Assembly (NCBI GenBank): GCA_018340375.1
Contig: JAFFJZ010000003.1
Span: 9,796,001-9,860,000, forward strand
Source of the DNA: Gonatopus flavifemur
Taxonomy: Eukaryota > Arthropoda > Insecta > Hymenoptera > Dryinidae
Reading direction: 5' to 3'
DNA length: 64,000 nt
The position numbers and the translations under genes are program-made. The notes beneath the pieces are model-generated. The model saw only the letters and a list, made by a program, of their open reading frames with translations. It ran no database searches and was not told the origin of the DNA. Below, piece by piece: positions 37,001-44,232 of the stretch. How positions within the stretch are numbered: position 1 is the stretch's first letter; the number at the start of each line of letters is the position of its first letter.

Positions 37001-37954
37001 CTGACAGCACCATAGGATCAAATGATTCTCCTTTTTTTACATGATCCGACTCTCCAGTTAAACTGGATTCATCTACTTTGAGGTCGTTGCTCTGTATAAG
37101 AATACCATCCGCGGGAAGTAGATCTCCATACTTTATCTGTAGCACAGATTATTTTCATCGTATCGATGCATGTTTGGAATTTATTTCACAGGTACTGCAT
37201 TAACATACCTGGCAGATGTCACCCACTACAATATCAGATACTGATATCTGTTTGACTTCTCCTTGCCTTATAACAGAGAATTTATGTTCCCCTTCTATCC
37301 GATTTTGAAGACCCCTGAATTGTCTTTCTTTAGAATAATCATTAAAAGCTGTGACTATTACAACCACAATCACAGAAATCAATATAGCGAGTCCCTCAAT
37401 CCATTCATATTTTGTTTCGTCCTCGGTTGGTGGTGCTGATGCTAAAAGAATCCACGATACACATGTATTTTCCATCTTGTATAGTTTTACAGAGAAATAC
37501 TTGATTTGGATATTTACGGTCTGCATCTTCGTCGGCAGGATGATAAAAACTAAGACCTAATGAAACCAATGCTGCTATTTCAAGGATGATTAACGTAACA
37601 TCTTGGAGAGCCTCCCATACTAATTGTAAAAACGTTTTTGGTGGTTTTGGAGGTATCATATTGGAGCCAAATGTATCTCGCCTATGTTGAATGTCCGCGG
37701 CAGACCCGCTAAGACCTGTAATTATGGAAAAATCATTCAATATTAGGGATGTTATGAAGTATTGGAGATCAAATTGTTGAAGATGAGATAATCTTACCTT
37801 CACTAGGCGAGGTATATAATTTTTTACATAATTCTTGTACACCACCATAACTATTGATTTTGTTAACACCTTCGCGCCCCCTGATTTCCATAAGCTCACG
37901 GAGCTGCTTGAGGGTGATGCCATATTGGGCTGGCCGGCCATCTATTGTTGCCAT
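9157..37954 (-). CDS. PMCA: Plasma membrane calcium-transporting ATPase (PMCA), whole gene, 13 coding exons
   Basis: P2B-type ATPase that exports cytosolic Ca2+ across the plasma membrane using ATP and is activated by calmodulin. Joining exons at GT..AG sites in phase gives 1255 residues (1267 with the 36-nt cassette exon), within the usual 1100-1270 range. Numbering without the cassette: M1 about 92-110, M2 133-150, TGES 223-226, M3 about 338-360, PEGLP 395-399, phosphorylated Asp438 in DKTGT, KGAS 564-567, TGDN 680-683, [11 protein letters not shown] 767-777, M6 calcium-site residues Asn863 and Asp867, calmodulin-binding segment about 1076-1099, final ETSI. There are no frameshifts or missing catalytic residues. 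Intron sizes run from 65 bp to 14.4 kb. The start is the ATG in ACAAAATGG, a good insect initiation context, and it gives the conserved PMCA N-terminus. Insect origin is inferred from the sequence and base composition; I cannot name the species. Confidence 0.97.
9310..9336 (-). repeat. PMCA: CAT/CAC trinucleotide run inside PMCA exon 13
   Basis: Nine consecutive His codons (eight CAT, one CAC), residues 1197-1205. A short in-frame microsatellite in the disordered tail, so the length may vary between individuals without a frameshift. Confidence 0.9.
9919..10062 (-). other. Exon-like open stretch upstream of exon 13
   Basis: Read from 10062 down to a TGA at 9919-9921 on the minus strand. After CTGTACAAG the phase-0 frame gives [20 protein letters not shown] and continues about 27 more codons. 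The first part is GC-rich, but the acceptor is a weak AAG with no pyrimidine tract. I treat it as unproven. Confidence 0.15.
13016..13127. repeat. Small foldback, about 112 bp
   Basis: GATAAGTCAAAA with CTTTTGCCAAAGTGATCATT on the left pairs with AATGATTACTTTTGCAAAA and TTTTGACTTATT on the right. A likely MITE remnant or hairpin. Confidence 0.45.
13819..13927. repeat. MITE-like element with CAGGGTGTA ends
   Basis: CAGGGTGTA at 13819-13827 and its exact complement TACACCCTG at 13919-13927 bound 109 bp. The inner sequence continues with partial symmetry (GAGAATTTC and GAAAATTCCC). CAGGGTGT-type ends are common in insect DNA transposons; the family is not identified. Confidence 0.5.
15253..15357 (-). 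CDS. Candidate alternative last exon of PMCA (splice site C)
   Basis: Inside the 14.4-kb intron. On the minus strand a pyrimidine-rich tract is followed by GTGCAGTAG. Using the final AG, exon 12 (phase 0) joins in frame to 34 codons that begin [20 protein letters not shown] and end in ILHTLVA then TAG at 15253-15255. If the CAG three bases earlier is used, the next codon is TAG and the protein would end at LQTQ. Either product would lose Phe1095 and the PDZ-type tail. The block is more GC-rich than the surrounding intron. This is inferred from splice signal, phase and composition; I recognise no family match. Confidence 0.5.
   Translation of the reverse strand: MCDGRWKTAYSFYETAIIPGIHRPRIPILHTLVA
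15701..15727 (-). CDS. Possible 27-nt microexon in intron 12
   Basis: TTTGTTAG precedes nine phase-0 codons, QAEPIRETE, followed by GAG/GTATAA as a possible donor. It would fit between LQTQ and LRVIRAF. The same stretch looks like a core promoter (TATAAAG at 15693-15699), so the splice reading is uncertain. Confidence 0.15.
17601..17645. repeat. (GAAT)n/(GAAC)n microsatellite
   Basis: Interrupted tetranucleotide run of GAAT and GAAC. It produces the Ser/Ile/His-rich minus-strand open frame over 17388-17855, which is not a gene. Confidence 0.85.
18215..18283 (-). CDS. Candidate 69-nt alternative exon of PMCA (splice site C)
   Basis: Acceptor TACTTTCAG at 18284 is followed by 23 in-frame codons, beginning [20 protein letters not shown] and ending YYM before a possible donor ATG/GTTAGT. 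Both ends are phase 0, so it could be inserted between LQTQ and LRVIRAF without shifting the frame. If the donor is not used the frame runs to TGA at 18179-18181 and the exon would be terminal (34 codons). GC is near 48 percent in an intron near 30 percent. No transcript evidence is available, so this remains a prediction. Confidence 0.48.
18942..19162. repeat. MITE-like element with CTGTAAAAAAT ends
   Basis: Left CTGTAAAAAATTGTATCGG and right CGATTATTTTTTACAG form an imperfect terminal inverted repeat about 25 bp long around 221 bp. The interior repeats GGAAAATTC/GGAATTTTCC blocks. Confidence 0.5.
21058..21177 (-). CDS. Candidate alternative last exon of PMCA (weak)
   Basis: A pyrimidine tract and TTTAG at 21178-21182 precede 39 in-phase codons: [20 protein letters not shown], then a hydrophobic end and TAG. 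A second AG inside (ATGCAG) would start the exon at VRKTGRHK. An AATAAA lies in frame before the stop, which argues against a normal terminal exon of this form. Speculative. Confidence 0.22.
   Translation of the reverse strand, partial: EVLVSHSMQVRKTGRHKSALSTDCILFYLLLNKLLTDYY
22017..22046. repeat. (AT)n microsatellite
   Basis: About 14 uninterrupted AT dinucleotides within intron 12. Confidence 0.9.
22642..22755 (-). CDS. Candidate alternative last exon of PMCA (weak)
   Basis: The acceptor ATTATTCCAG, preceded by a T-rich tract, is followed in phase 0 by 37 codons beginning [20 protein letters not shown] and ending MYIWQ, then TAA at 22642-22644. The first 60 bases are GC-richer than the flanks. 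A second frame over the same bases reads [13 protein letters not shown] but would need a different entry phase than exon 12 offers. Low-to-moderate support. Confidence 0.28.
   Translation of the reverse strand, partial: KLYQLESHLAMVHAVLGQSFYYAFIIPPLILTMYIWQ
24011..24054. repeat. (GATA)n/(GA)n microsatellite
   Basis: GAGA and GATA tetranucleotide run just downstream of the exon 12 donor. On the transcript strand it is pyrimidine-rich. Confidence 0.85.
24101..24233 (-). CDS. PMCA: PMCA exon 12 (first half of calmodulin-binding segment)
   Basis: 133 nt, residues 1044-1088: [37 protein letters not shown] and LQTQ at the end. Trp1078 is the expected N-terminal calmodulin anchor. The acceptor is AAACAG and the donor is CAG/GTAATT. 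It ends on a codon boundary exactly where vertebrate splice site C lies. If intron 12 were retained, the frame stays open to a stop at 23945, adding about 50 low-complexity residues; that is probably fortuitous. Confidence 0.96.
24234..28038 (-). other. PMCA: PMCA intron 11 (3.8 kb)
   Basis: It lies between exons 11 and 12. It contains an (AAT)n run at 26277-26299, an (AT)n run near 26682-26712 and a GC-richer block at about 24360-24416 discussed as a possible exon. Nothing else is supported. Confidence 0.85.
28039..28190 (-). CDS. PMCA: PMCA exon 11 (M9-M10)
   Basis: 152 nt, residues 994-1043 plus two bases: [20 protein letters not shown], then [18 protein letters not shown] (M10) and [11 protein letters not shown]. 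The acceptor is CCTCAG and the donor is TTTC/GTAAGT. The following 3.8-kb intron separates the membrane part from the regulatory tail. Confidence 0.96.
28191..29197 (-). other. PMCA: PMCA intron 10 (1.0 kb)
   Basis: AT-rich with no convincing exon. A 121-codon plus-strand frame at 28227-28592 lacks an ATG start and any family resemblance, so it is treated as accidental. Confidence 0.85.
29198..29412 (-). CDS. PMCA: PMCA exon 10 (M8-M9 region)
   Basis: 215 nt, residues 922-993. It encodes [19 protein letters not shown], then [20 protein letters not shown] (M8), [15 protein letters not shown] and [12 protein letters not shown]. The acceptor is TTATAG and the donor is CAA/GTGAGT, ending on a codon boundary. 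[14 protein letters not shown] is highly typical of PMCAs. Confidence 0.97.
29413..29755 (-). other. PMCA: PMCA intron 9 (343 bp)
   Basis: A short intron with an interrupted AT repeat at 29702-29725 close to the exon 9 donor. No additional exon is seen. Confidence 0.9.
29756..30801 (-). CDS. PMCA: PMCA exon 9 (P-domain hinge, M5, M6, part of M7)
   Basis: 1046 nt, the largest exon, residues 573-921 plus one base. It begins [20 protein letters not shown]. It carries [37 protein letters not shown]5 (about 827-849), and M6 with [16 protein letters not shown] (Asn863 and Asp867 line the calcium site), then the start of M7. The acceptor is CTCCACAG and the donor is ATCG/GTAAAT. Confidence 0.98.
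30893..31377 (-). CDS. PMCA: PMCA exon 8 (phosphorylation and nucleotide-binding domains)
   Basis: 485 nt, residues 412-572 plus two bases. It begins [19 protein letters not shown] and contains [12 protein letters not shown], whose Asp438 is the phosphorylated residue. The nucleotide-binding part includes [10 protein letters not shown] and FTKGASEII (KGAS 564-567). The acceptor is TTCACAG and the donor is AA/GTATGT. The 117-bp and 91-bp introns on either side are short. Confidence 0.98.
31495..31868 (-). CDS. PMCA: PMCA exon 7 (loop, M3 and M4)
   Basis: 374 nt, residues 287-411. It starts [19 protein letters not shown], a His/Gly-rich variable loop, followed by [20 protein letters not shown]3, and M4 with [17 protein letters not shown] (PEGLP 395-399, supplying a calcium-site Glu). 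The donor is AAG/GTGATT. The acceptor is AAAAAG at 31869; a second AG three bases further in (31866) would remove one Gly, so the precise start has an alternative of 3 nt. Confidence 0.95.
31869..33079 (-). other. PMCA: PMCA intron 6 (1.2 kb)
   Basis: It separates the 36-nt exon from exon 7. It has an AAT-rich run at 32463-32515 and a GC-richer patch at 32560-32660 for which I find no in-phase exon. Confidence 0.85.
33080..33115 (-). CDS. PMCA: PMCA exon 6: 36-nt cassette exon at splice site A
   Basis: 36 nt between acceptor TTATCTAG and donor CCAG/GTGATT. Joined to exon 5 it encodes [12 protein letters not shown], a strongly basic insert next to KKMKK in the cytosolic loop between M2 and M3. 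The length is a multiple of three and the phase is 1 at both ends, so it can be included or skipped. Vertebrate PMCA genes have small in-frame exons of similar size at this place (splice site A), beside the acidic-phospholipid-responsive region. Optional use here is inferred from phase; no transcript is visible. Confidence 0.85.
33116..36800 (-). other. PMCA: PMCA intron 5 (3.7 kb)
   Basis: It lies between exon 5 and the 36-nt cassette exon. Other site-A exons could be expected here, but no candidate with matching phase at both ends was found. It holds an AACGTT tandem at 34906-34938. Confidence 0.85.
34906..34938. repeat. AAAACGTT tandem, three copies
   Basis: Three near-identical 10-11-bp units of GAAAAACGTTTT type. 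Each carries a palindromic AACGTT core. Confidence 0.7.
36801..36935 (-). CDS. PMCA: PMCA exon 5 (end of actuator domain)
   Basis: 135 nt, residues 242-286, [20 protein letters not shown] then [10 protein letters not shown] and the charged stretch [11 protein letters not shown]. The acceptor is CTATAG and the donor is AAG/GTATG. It ends with one base of a split codon, which matches both exon 6 and exon 7, so skipping exon 6 keeps the frame. Confidence 0.97.
37001..37136 (-). CDS. PMCA: PMCA exon 4 (actuator TGES loop)
   Basis: 136 nt, residues 197-241. It encodes [15 protein letters not shown] and [20 protein letters not shown] (223-226) is the P-type ATPase actuator motif that drives dephosphorylation of E2P. 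The acceptor is GCTACAG and the donor is CAG/GTGAG. Confidence 0.97.
37209..37441 (-). CDS. PMCA: PMCA exon 3 (M2 and start of actuator domain)
   Basis: 233 nt, residues 119-196, starting [17 protein letters not shown]. It has the second membrane helix (about 133-150) followed by [14 protein letters not shown] and GDICQ. The acceptor is TTTTAG and the donor is CAG/GTATG. It ends exactly between codons. Confidence 0.97.
37518..37715 (-). CDS. PMCA: PMCA exon 2 (M1 region)
   Basis: 198 nt, residues 53-118 plus split bases at both ends. It encodes [18 protein letters not shown], then IPPKPPKTF and the first transmembrane helix (about residues 92-110, [17 protein letters not shown]). The acceptor is ATTACAG and the donor is C/GTAAAT, both in phase. 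It is separated from exon 1 by an 82-bp intron. Confidence 0.97.
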
Positions 37955-38076
37955 TTTGTCGAAATGTCTGTTGTTGGCCTAAGCCAACTCAACGGCAACT
38001 GCTCCAAAGCTACTACCTCGTACTATTCTCCTCCGTCACTACTCCAATGGCCTCCAAATAATTGGAGGACCAACAG
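37798..38076 (-). CDS. PMCA: PMCA exon 1: 5' UTR end plus first coding exon
   Basis: The coding part is 37798-37954 (157 nt, residues 1-52 plus one base). It encodes the N-terminus beginning [12 protein letters not shown] and ending in KKLYTSPSE. The donor is AAG/GTAAG. A likely acceptor, GTTACAG at 38077-38083, would start the exon at 38076, leaving about 122 nt of 5' UTR here and implying at least one upstream non-coding exon. The UTR contains a small hairpin, GTTGGC-4 nt-GCCAAC, at 37974-37989, 20 bases upstream of the ATG. The coding part is certain; the 5' boundary is inferred. Confidence 0.9.
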
Positions 38077-39984
38077 CTGTAACATAAAAATATGTCAAGT
38101 GTTACAAATTGTTCCAACATTCGAGGAATATTTTGAGCCAATTTTTCAAATAAATCTTTTATACAGTATAATAATGAAATACATACTGGGTACTCCATAT
38201 TCCAACTAATAATTATTTTTCATAGTAAAAATGTATGATAGAAGTGTTTGACATTTTGAAATAATGATTCCTAAAACTTTTTTTTTCTCCATAATCCTCA
38301 ATACAGGATCATTGAAATACATAAATCTATTAAACTTCCAGCAATTAATTGATTTTATCATGTATTCTACATTGAAGTGCTTTATTTTATCAATCAAGTG
38401 AAAATTGATGGAAATAAAAAAGGAAAAAGTGAGGATACAGGTACAGTTTGTGGATTTTCTTCCTGTCTGAAGTAAATCAAAGTCATTCACTGAATTCTCT
38501 CGGAACATTTTATCAAAACGATTGTCAATCCTTTCTTTCTTTTTCGTGAAAAATTTTTCAAAGGAATCATGAAAGAGCGGTGGATATCATATTGAGGTTA
38601 TGTACCATGTGTCAAAAAATTAGGATTAATATAGAAACAATAGAACAACAGTGTCAGACTTGAATTTATTGTAGAAAAGGGAAATAGAACACAACTTTTC
38701 TTGTCAATCCTTTCGATCGTTGTATGAAACAAAAGTTACAGTATCTAACAACTGCATGAATTTACCTGAGGATAATCCTTTTGGATTAGATGTGTTATTA
38801 ACGTCACATATGATAAGAAACTATTCTACACTATACTAAATTCAACTTTCTTTCAAAATATCATAATTTTTCAGTCAATAATATAAATACAACTCACGTA
38901 TCGTTAACAATTAGCAAACTACATCCGGTTTTCAAGAAAAGGCGTGTAAATAAGGAAGAAATGATTGGAACGTGTTGCCCTCTGACAGAATGCGTCCGTA
39001 CTGTTTCAAATTTTTCTTCCGAATTTGCCAAAAAATTGTTATTCAAATTTATTTTATTTATAATAGTTGATGGGCAATAACACACGAGTATTACTGTACT
39101 GTTCTGTACTTTCAAACGCTTCCTACGATACTGAATAAAACTATGGAACAAATCCTTTGCATTGTCACTTCGATCGTTAATTCTGATTCACTTATATTAT
39201 TGCATTTACGTCATTTTTACTCATTGCTATTTTATTTTCATCGTCACACTGTCGTGTTCATGTAAGAAACATAACTGGTTTTCACTATAATTTCCATAGA
39301 TGAGGCATTCCTCGAATAACAGAATAGATAAGGAGAGTAAGTATGACTCGGTAGCGGTGAATGTATTATAAATGAGGCTTATATTGAAATTACTTGTCGC
39401 TTCAATCCAGTTTTTATAGTATGTTTACATACAATTTTTAAATAAATATTAGTATGAATAGTATTTGGCATTTTCGAAAAATATTGTGGAATCTTGACTT
39501 GGAATATTAATATAAATTTCAATAAAATTCAAAAATATTATGACCCAGTCAGAAATGAAAGTGTTTGGATCTAAGGCACTGTCTTGGGCCAAGTTGGGGT
39601 AGTCTGGGTGCCCAGGTAGAAATATTCTATTAAATCCTATTACGAATCGTGAAATTTTTTATTAAATATCATTGAATTTCATTGAAACCCATTCATTTTC
39701 CCATTGGTCAATGAGATTTTATAGATTATTTGTAACAGGGTGAAAACAAGGCCTTACCTAGACAGCCTAACGTGTCTCTGAGTTTATAAGAAGGTTTAAA
39801 AAACATAGGGGAGATTTTATGAACGTTCAGTAAACGTCTCAAGCTTTTAGGGTAAATGGTTCAATTTTCAAAAAAGGAAATTTCTAGCTGAAAAGAGATA
39901 CCTATATTTTATAAAATTAGTGGATTAGTTGGAAATTAAGAATTAGTTGTGGTGAACATTTACTATGTCACCACAATCATGAGT

Positions 39985-40119
39985 CTCAGATCTCCGCCCA
40001 GGACCAGCCAGGTCCTGCCAGGTGGGAACCCAAGTGGTCCGAGTGGAACTTGGCAGGTCCCGGATGAGAACCTGAGGGGTTCCATGCAGCACTTGGCTGG
40101 TCCCGGGCGGGGATCTGAG
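39985..40119. repeat. GC-rich foldback element
   Basis: Left arm CTCAGATCTCCGCCCAGGAC then CAGCCAGG, and right arm CTGGTCCCGGGCGGGGATC then TGAG, are complements with few mismatches over about 36 bp. The centre has a second diverged pair (AGGTCCTGCCAGGTGGGAAC and TGGAACTTGGCAGGTCCCGG are related). GC is roughly 60 percent against about 32 percent around it, which suggests an inserted element. Confidence 0.6.
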
Positions 40120-40312
40120 TCCGCATCCGACTTTGGGAATTCCGTGCATCCAGCAATTTGCAACTGGGTCAATAAACATTTTTGTAAGAGTCTTCCACAG
40201 CCCTCTAAAAAATATCTTGAAGATATATAAAAGATGTCTTCGAGATAATTTTTAGAGTGATCTGAAAGTATTTACTGGGATATTCTAGTAAAATGAATCA
40301 CACATGGTGCGT

Positions 40313-40569
40313 ACACGCAAAAAAATGAAATAGCTGTGGCAGCTACTCACTTTCTTAGCACCGTTTTTTTACTACTATACCCAAAATAATTACAGTTGTA
40401 GTTATTGCTTCCTCGTTAGAGGGAAGCTTTTTTTTGCTACCACAGTAGGAATAAATTTTTGCTGTGGCCACTACATTTCTTGCTGCTATCGCTAAGTGAG
40501 TAGCCGTGACAGCTAAAAAATAGCTAATTTTTAGCTATCCAAATAATAGCTAATTATTTTCTTCCGTGA
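40313..40569. repeat. Foldback element, TAGCTGTGACAGCTA family, copy 1
   Basis: It begins ACACGCAAAAAAATG and ends TTTTCTTCCGTG. Left TAGCTGTGGCAGCTACTCAC pairs with right GTGAGTAGCCGTGACAGCTA. It shares GCTATxCAAATAxTAGCxAAT with the 46.8-kb copy. Confidence 0.6.
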
Positions 40570-40620
40570 TATATGTCACATATGTGATAACACAGATACA
40601 TAGATGATATAATCCCCTCT

Positions 40621-40782
40621 ACACAGAAAAAAAGTTATCTTGATTTCACACCCATTGTTTCATATGTAACAAAAACAATATTCTCTTGGTTCGAAGCAAA
40701 TGTATTTGGGACAAGACAAATATAGTTTTTCGTTATGTATGAGACAACAAGTGTGAAGTCAAGACACCTTTTTTTTCTGTCA
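40621..40782. repeat. Foldback element, family A, copy 1
   Basis: The left arm from ACACAGAAAAAAAGTTATC through ACACCCATTGTTTCATATG is matched by the right arm, whose complement reads GTGTCTTGACTTCACACTTG then TTGTCTCATACATAAC. Arms are about 60 bp and roughly 80 percent identical. Confidence 0.65.
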
Positions 40783-43700
40783 GAAAATGATTAAAATAGG
40801 GTAAGTTAACTAATTCCGTATGAGTTATCAACACATGAATAATTATCTCTTAGTTTCTTATAATTCAATGCGCTATTTCCAGCATAACCAAAGTACCCGT
40901 TTTGATCCACAAGTAGACTCCAGAGAATAATTTTATTGTAGATCTTGCAAAGGAGAGTATTTTTTGTTCGTGTCATGTACATACAGAACTTGGGAATTTC
41001 AAAAATGAATAGTGGACGTGTTTATATAGCCGAGGATATAAAATGAACCGACTTTGTTATCCACCTGAGAACTGTTCCACTCGAGAGTGATTAATTCACA
41101 CTTGGGAATTTATTCATAAGGTTTGAAACAATGAAAATATATTCAAGTGCATTTGAATAAGATCATAACGCGGTAATGGTTGAGATCATCGCAGTGCTAA
41201 ATATCATATCCCAGACACCACAGATGATCATTTTTAATTTACAAACACTTCTCAAAGAATTCTTCAGCAGTTCCTGTTGTGGCAATGAATTCAGGGAATT
41301 CAAAATGCATACATGTCGAATGTCCAAATGATTCTTCGTGAAGTTGTACTATGTATTCTTTCTGAACATCAAATTGTTCATCAAGAGTTCATTTTTAATT
41401 TAAAGTATTTATAATGAATACTTTAAATGTTCAATGTTTGCCGGGACTCTGGTGCTGTATTGGATAAATCAACGCCTTTGAACTGAAATATTTTGTTGCT
41501 TCATTACTAATAAGCAACTAGGATAGACACTCTGTATATATTCGCACATACGTGGATATAACTGTAAATAATTCAAGTAAATTTGCATGCAAGAATTATT
41601 TTGCATACTTCAATACGTGTTCAAAAATTGATGAAAACCGCAAAAAGTTCTAACGTTTATTTTCTTTGGTTTTTCAAACTTGGCGCTCTTCTCAACCATT
41701 CCATCTTCAAAATATCGATCATAGATGCGCAATCATTTTATACCTTCTTACATAATTTAATATAAACTTTTTGCTTTATACATAAACACGTGGAATCGTG
41801 TTAATTGTTAGTGGAACGGAAATGTTTCAATTGATGACATCCGCAAACTGAATTTCTCATGAGCATTATTCAAGAATCAGCACTGTACAGCAAAAAGCGT
41901 CACGTAATGATTGCTCACGATGTCCTGATGCGAACATCACATTTACGCACTTGGTACGCGCTCATTTTTCCTCTTGATGAGCTATCTTTCGTTCATTACA
42001 ACATGAAAATCAATCCGATAATGACGGTTCATTAACTCGATTAAGGTGCGCATACATTTCTTGTTATATAATCAAATTCCAGATATTTATTCTCCTTTTA
42101 TTCTCGTTTCAAATACCGTGCGTGATGTTTAATAAAAATAAACTATAATATGAAATTTGAGGAAAAAACTAAGTATTGTATGAAATGATTTTTCCAACAA
42201 TTACATCAGATTATACTGAAATATATCAGATAAAAATTATATAAAATTCGTAACAATGGAGAATGAATATTTTCTCAATTATTCTCATTCTGCGGTAAAA
42301 TATTCTCTGAATCATTCATCAATATTATTTATAGACGTTTCATGTGTATACACGGCGCGTATTAACATAGATGAGTTAATGAATGAATAGGTAATGATAT
42401 TCTGGGAAAGGATTAATAATTCATAGATTTATTTATATGAGATTTACGAATCTGCAACAATTTCTTCAAATTATAACATCTGTTGATTCAGATTTGATTT
42501 GGATGTTTCGTTTCTTTGCAGGAAAATATTCAAATTTCGATGCATTTCTAATCAACAGAAAACTTTGTATCTATGAGTATTGAAGATTTCAATTTAAAAA
42601 AAAAGAAAAGAATTCTCGATATTTGCTCAAGGAGAGGCTCTTCAATGTCGTGAATCGATTTCTCAATGAAATTACAACCGATGAATAACGATGTGTATCC
42701 CACTACTGATTTAGGTTTAGATACTTCATTTAGAAGATACTGGATATGAAGAATGTCGTTTTACAATCATTGCGTGATACTTTATACATATACGTTGATG
42801 TGTCACGCAGTGACAGAAATAAACACATGTATCATAGAATATATTATGCACCTCACATAGCTGTATCCAGCAACTTTCACACTCGAATCATTTTCATTGC
42901 CGACTAACTGCAATCACAAATACCATAGCGAATGTTGGTTAGTTAGTTGTGTACTCTTCAATTATTTCTACTGCATATTTTTATTATTAATTATATCCTC
43001 CCATCCGAATTTCGTAAAGAAACATTGGAAAATTTGTATAACATATTCTATTTTTTACTCCTATTTCCGTTGTATATAAATCGATGTTTGTTTTATATTA
43101 TCCATTGTAAAACATGGAAAAAAATAATGTTTTTAAATTCTAGATGTGAATTCGAAAACGTATGCTTTACCCACGCTACAAAATACTACAACCGCAAAAT
43201 CAACTTACGAACGAAGAAAATGTTGGAAGACTATTTTATGGCTTTGAAATACACCAGTAACTATGAATAACAGTAAGTTTTGTTGAACCATTCAAACGCG
43301 TTTCAATTCTTCAACTATTGATTACAAAAACGCTATTCAACAGATTCAGAGTCTCTTTGAAAAGCAGTTTTTACAATATTCTGTGTATAGTCCAAAATTT
43401 CCAGTCCACCAGATTCTCTATGGATTGAATTCTTTTCAATCATTATTTATTGTTATAAAGGAGGTCGAAAATAGCGACGATTCTTTTGTATAGAAAATAT
43501 ATTTAGTTTCTATAGATTGTCATGAAATCTCAATGAAAATTCGATCTATTTCTTATAAAAAAAACGTACGGTTACTGTTCTCGGATTTACACTCCTTTTC
43601 AGAAGAATATTTCCCCACTCAAAATTTAATGTGGAATATTTATATATAAGTTGAATAAAATTCATACAAAATCCTGTCTTGAAAAATGACGTTATAGAAT

Positions 43701-43797
43701 TTATATGCAATTTTCAAATGAATTGTATACAAAATTGATATAAATTTTATACACATGTGATATAATTTATATAAAATGTATGAAAAAGTGTATGCAT

Positions 43798-43881
43798 GAC
43801 AAAATTTTCAAAATTATATGGAATTTATATACAATTCTATACAATTTATAAATAAATTATGTATAATTTTGAAAATTTGTC
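43798..43881. repeat. AT-rich hairpin
   Basis: GACAAAATTTTCAAAATTAT at 43798 pairs with ATAATTTTGAAAATTTGTC ending at 43881. More TATAAATT/ATACAAAATT blocks lie upstream to about 43640. Confidence 0.5.
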
Positions 43882-44053
43882 CACTCTCGAATTTGGTGCA
43901 ATAATATAATTGCAAAATGAGGTAACATACGTTATTCATTTTTCATAAAATTTTCAAGTCAAAATCTTCAATATTTTTCTCTCCTTGTCTTTCTCTTTTA
44001 CAAAAATGAGAACCAAATTTTGAATGCGCTTTTCATTTTTGAACACCTGAATG

Positions 44054-44232
44054 CACGGGCACAAGTTGTCTTGATTGCACACCCATTGTCTCATATATAA
44101 CGAAAACAATATCTTTCTTGTTCCAAATGAGCTCACTTTGAATTGAGAGAATATTTTTCCAATTCAAGAAACCCAAGTTTGAACCGAAACAATATTTTCT
44201 TGATTCAAAGCAAATTTATTTTTCCACGTGGG
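44054..44232. repeat. Family A repeat, copy 2 (diverged)
   Basis: GTTGTCTTGATTGCACACCC and ATTGTCTCATATATAACG match both arms of the 40.6-kb element. It also shares TTCAAAGCAAATTTATTT with that copy's TTCGAAGCAAATGTATTT. It ends TTTTTCCACGTG. Confidence 0.55.

Noticed and set aside
39949..40230. Plus-strand and minus-strand frames over the GC-rich block
   Set aside because: Open frames arise on both strands because the block is a GC-rich inverted repeat with few stop codons.
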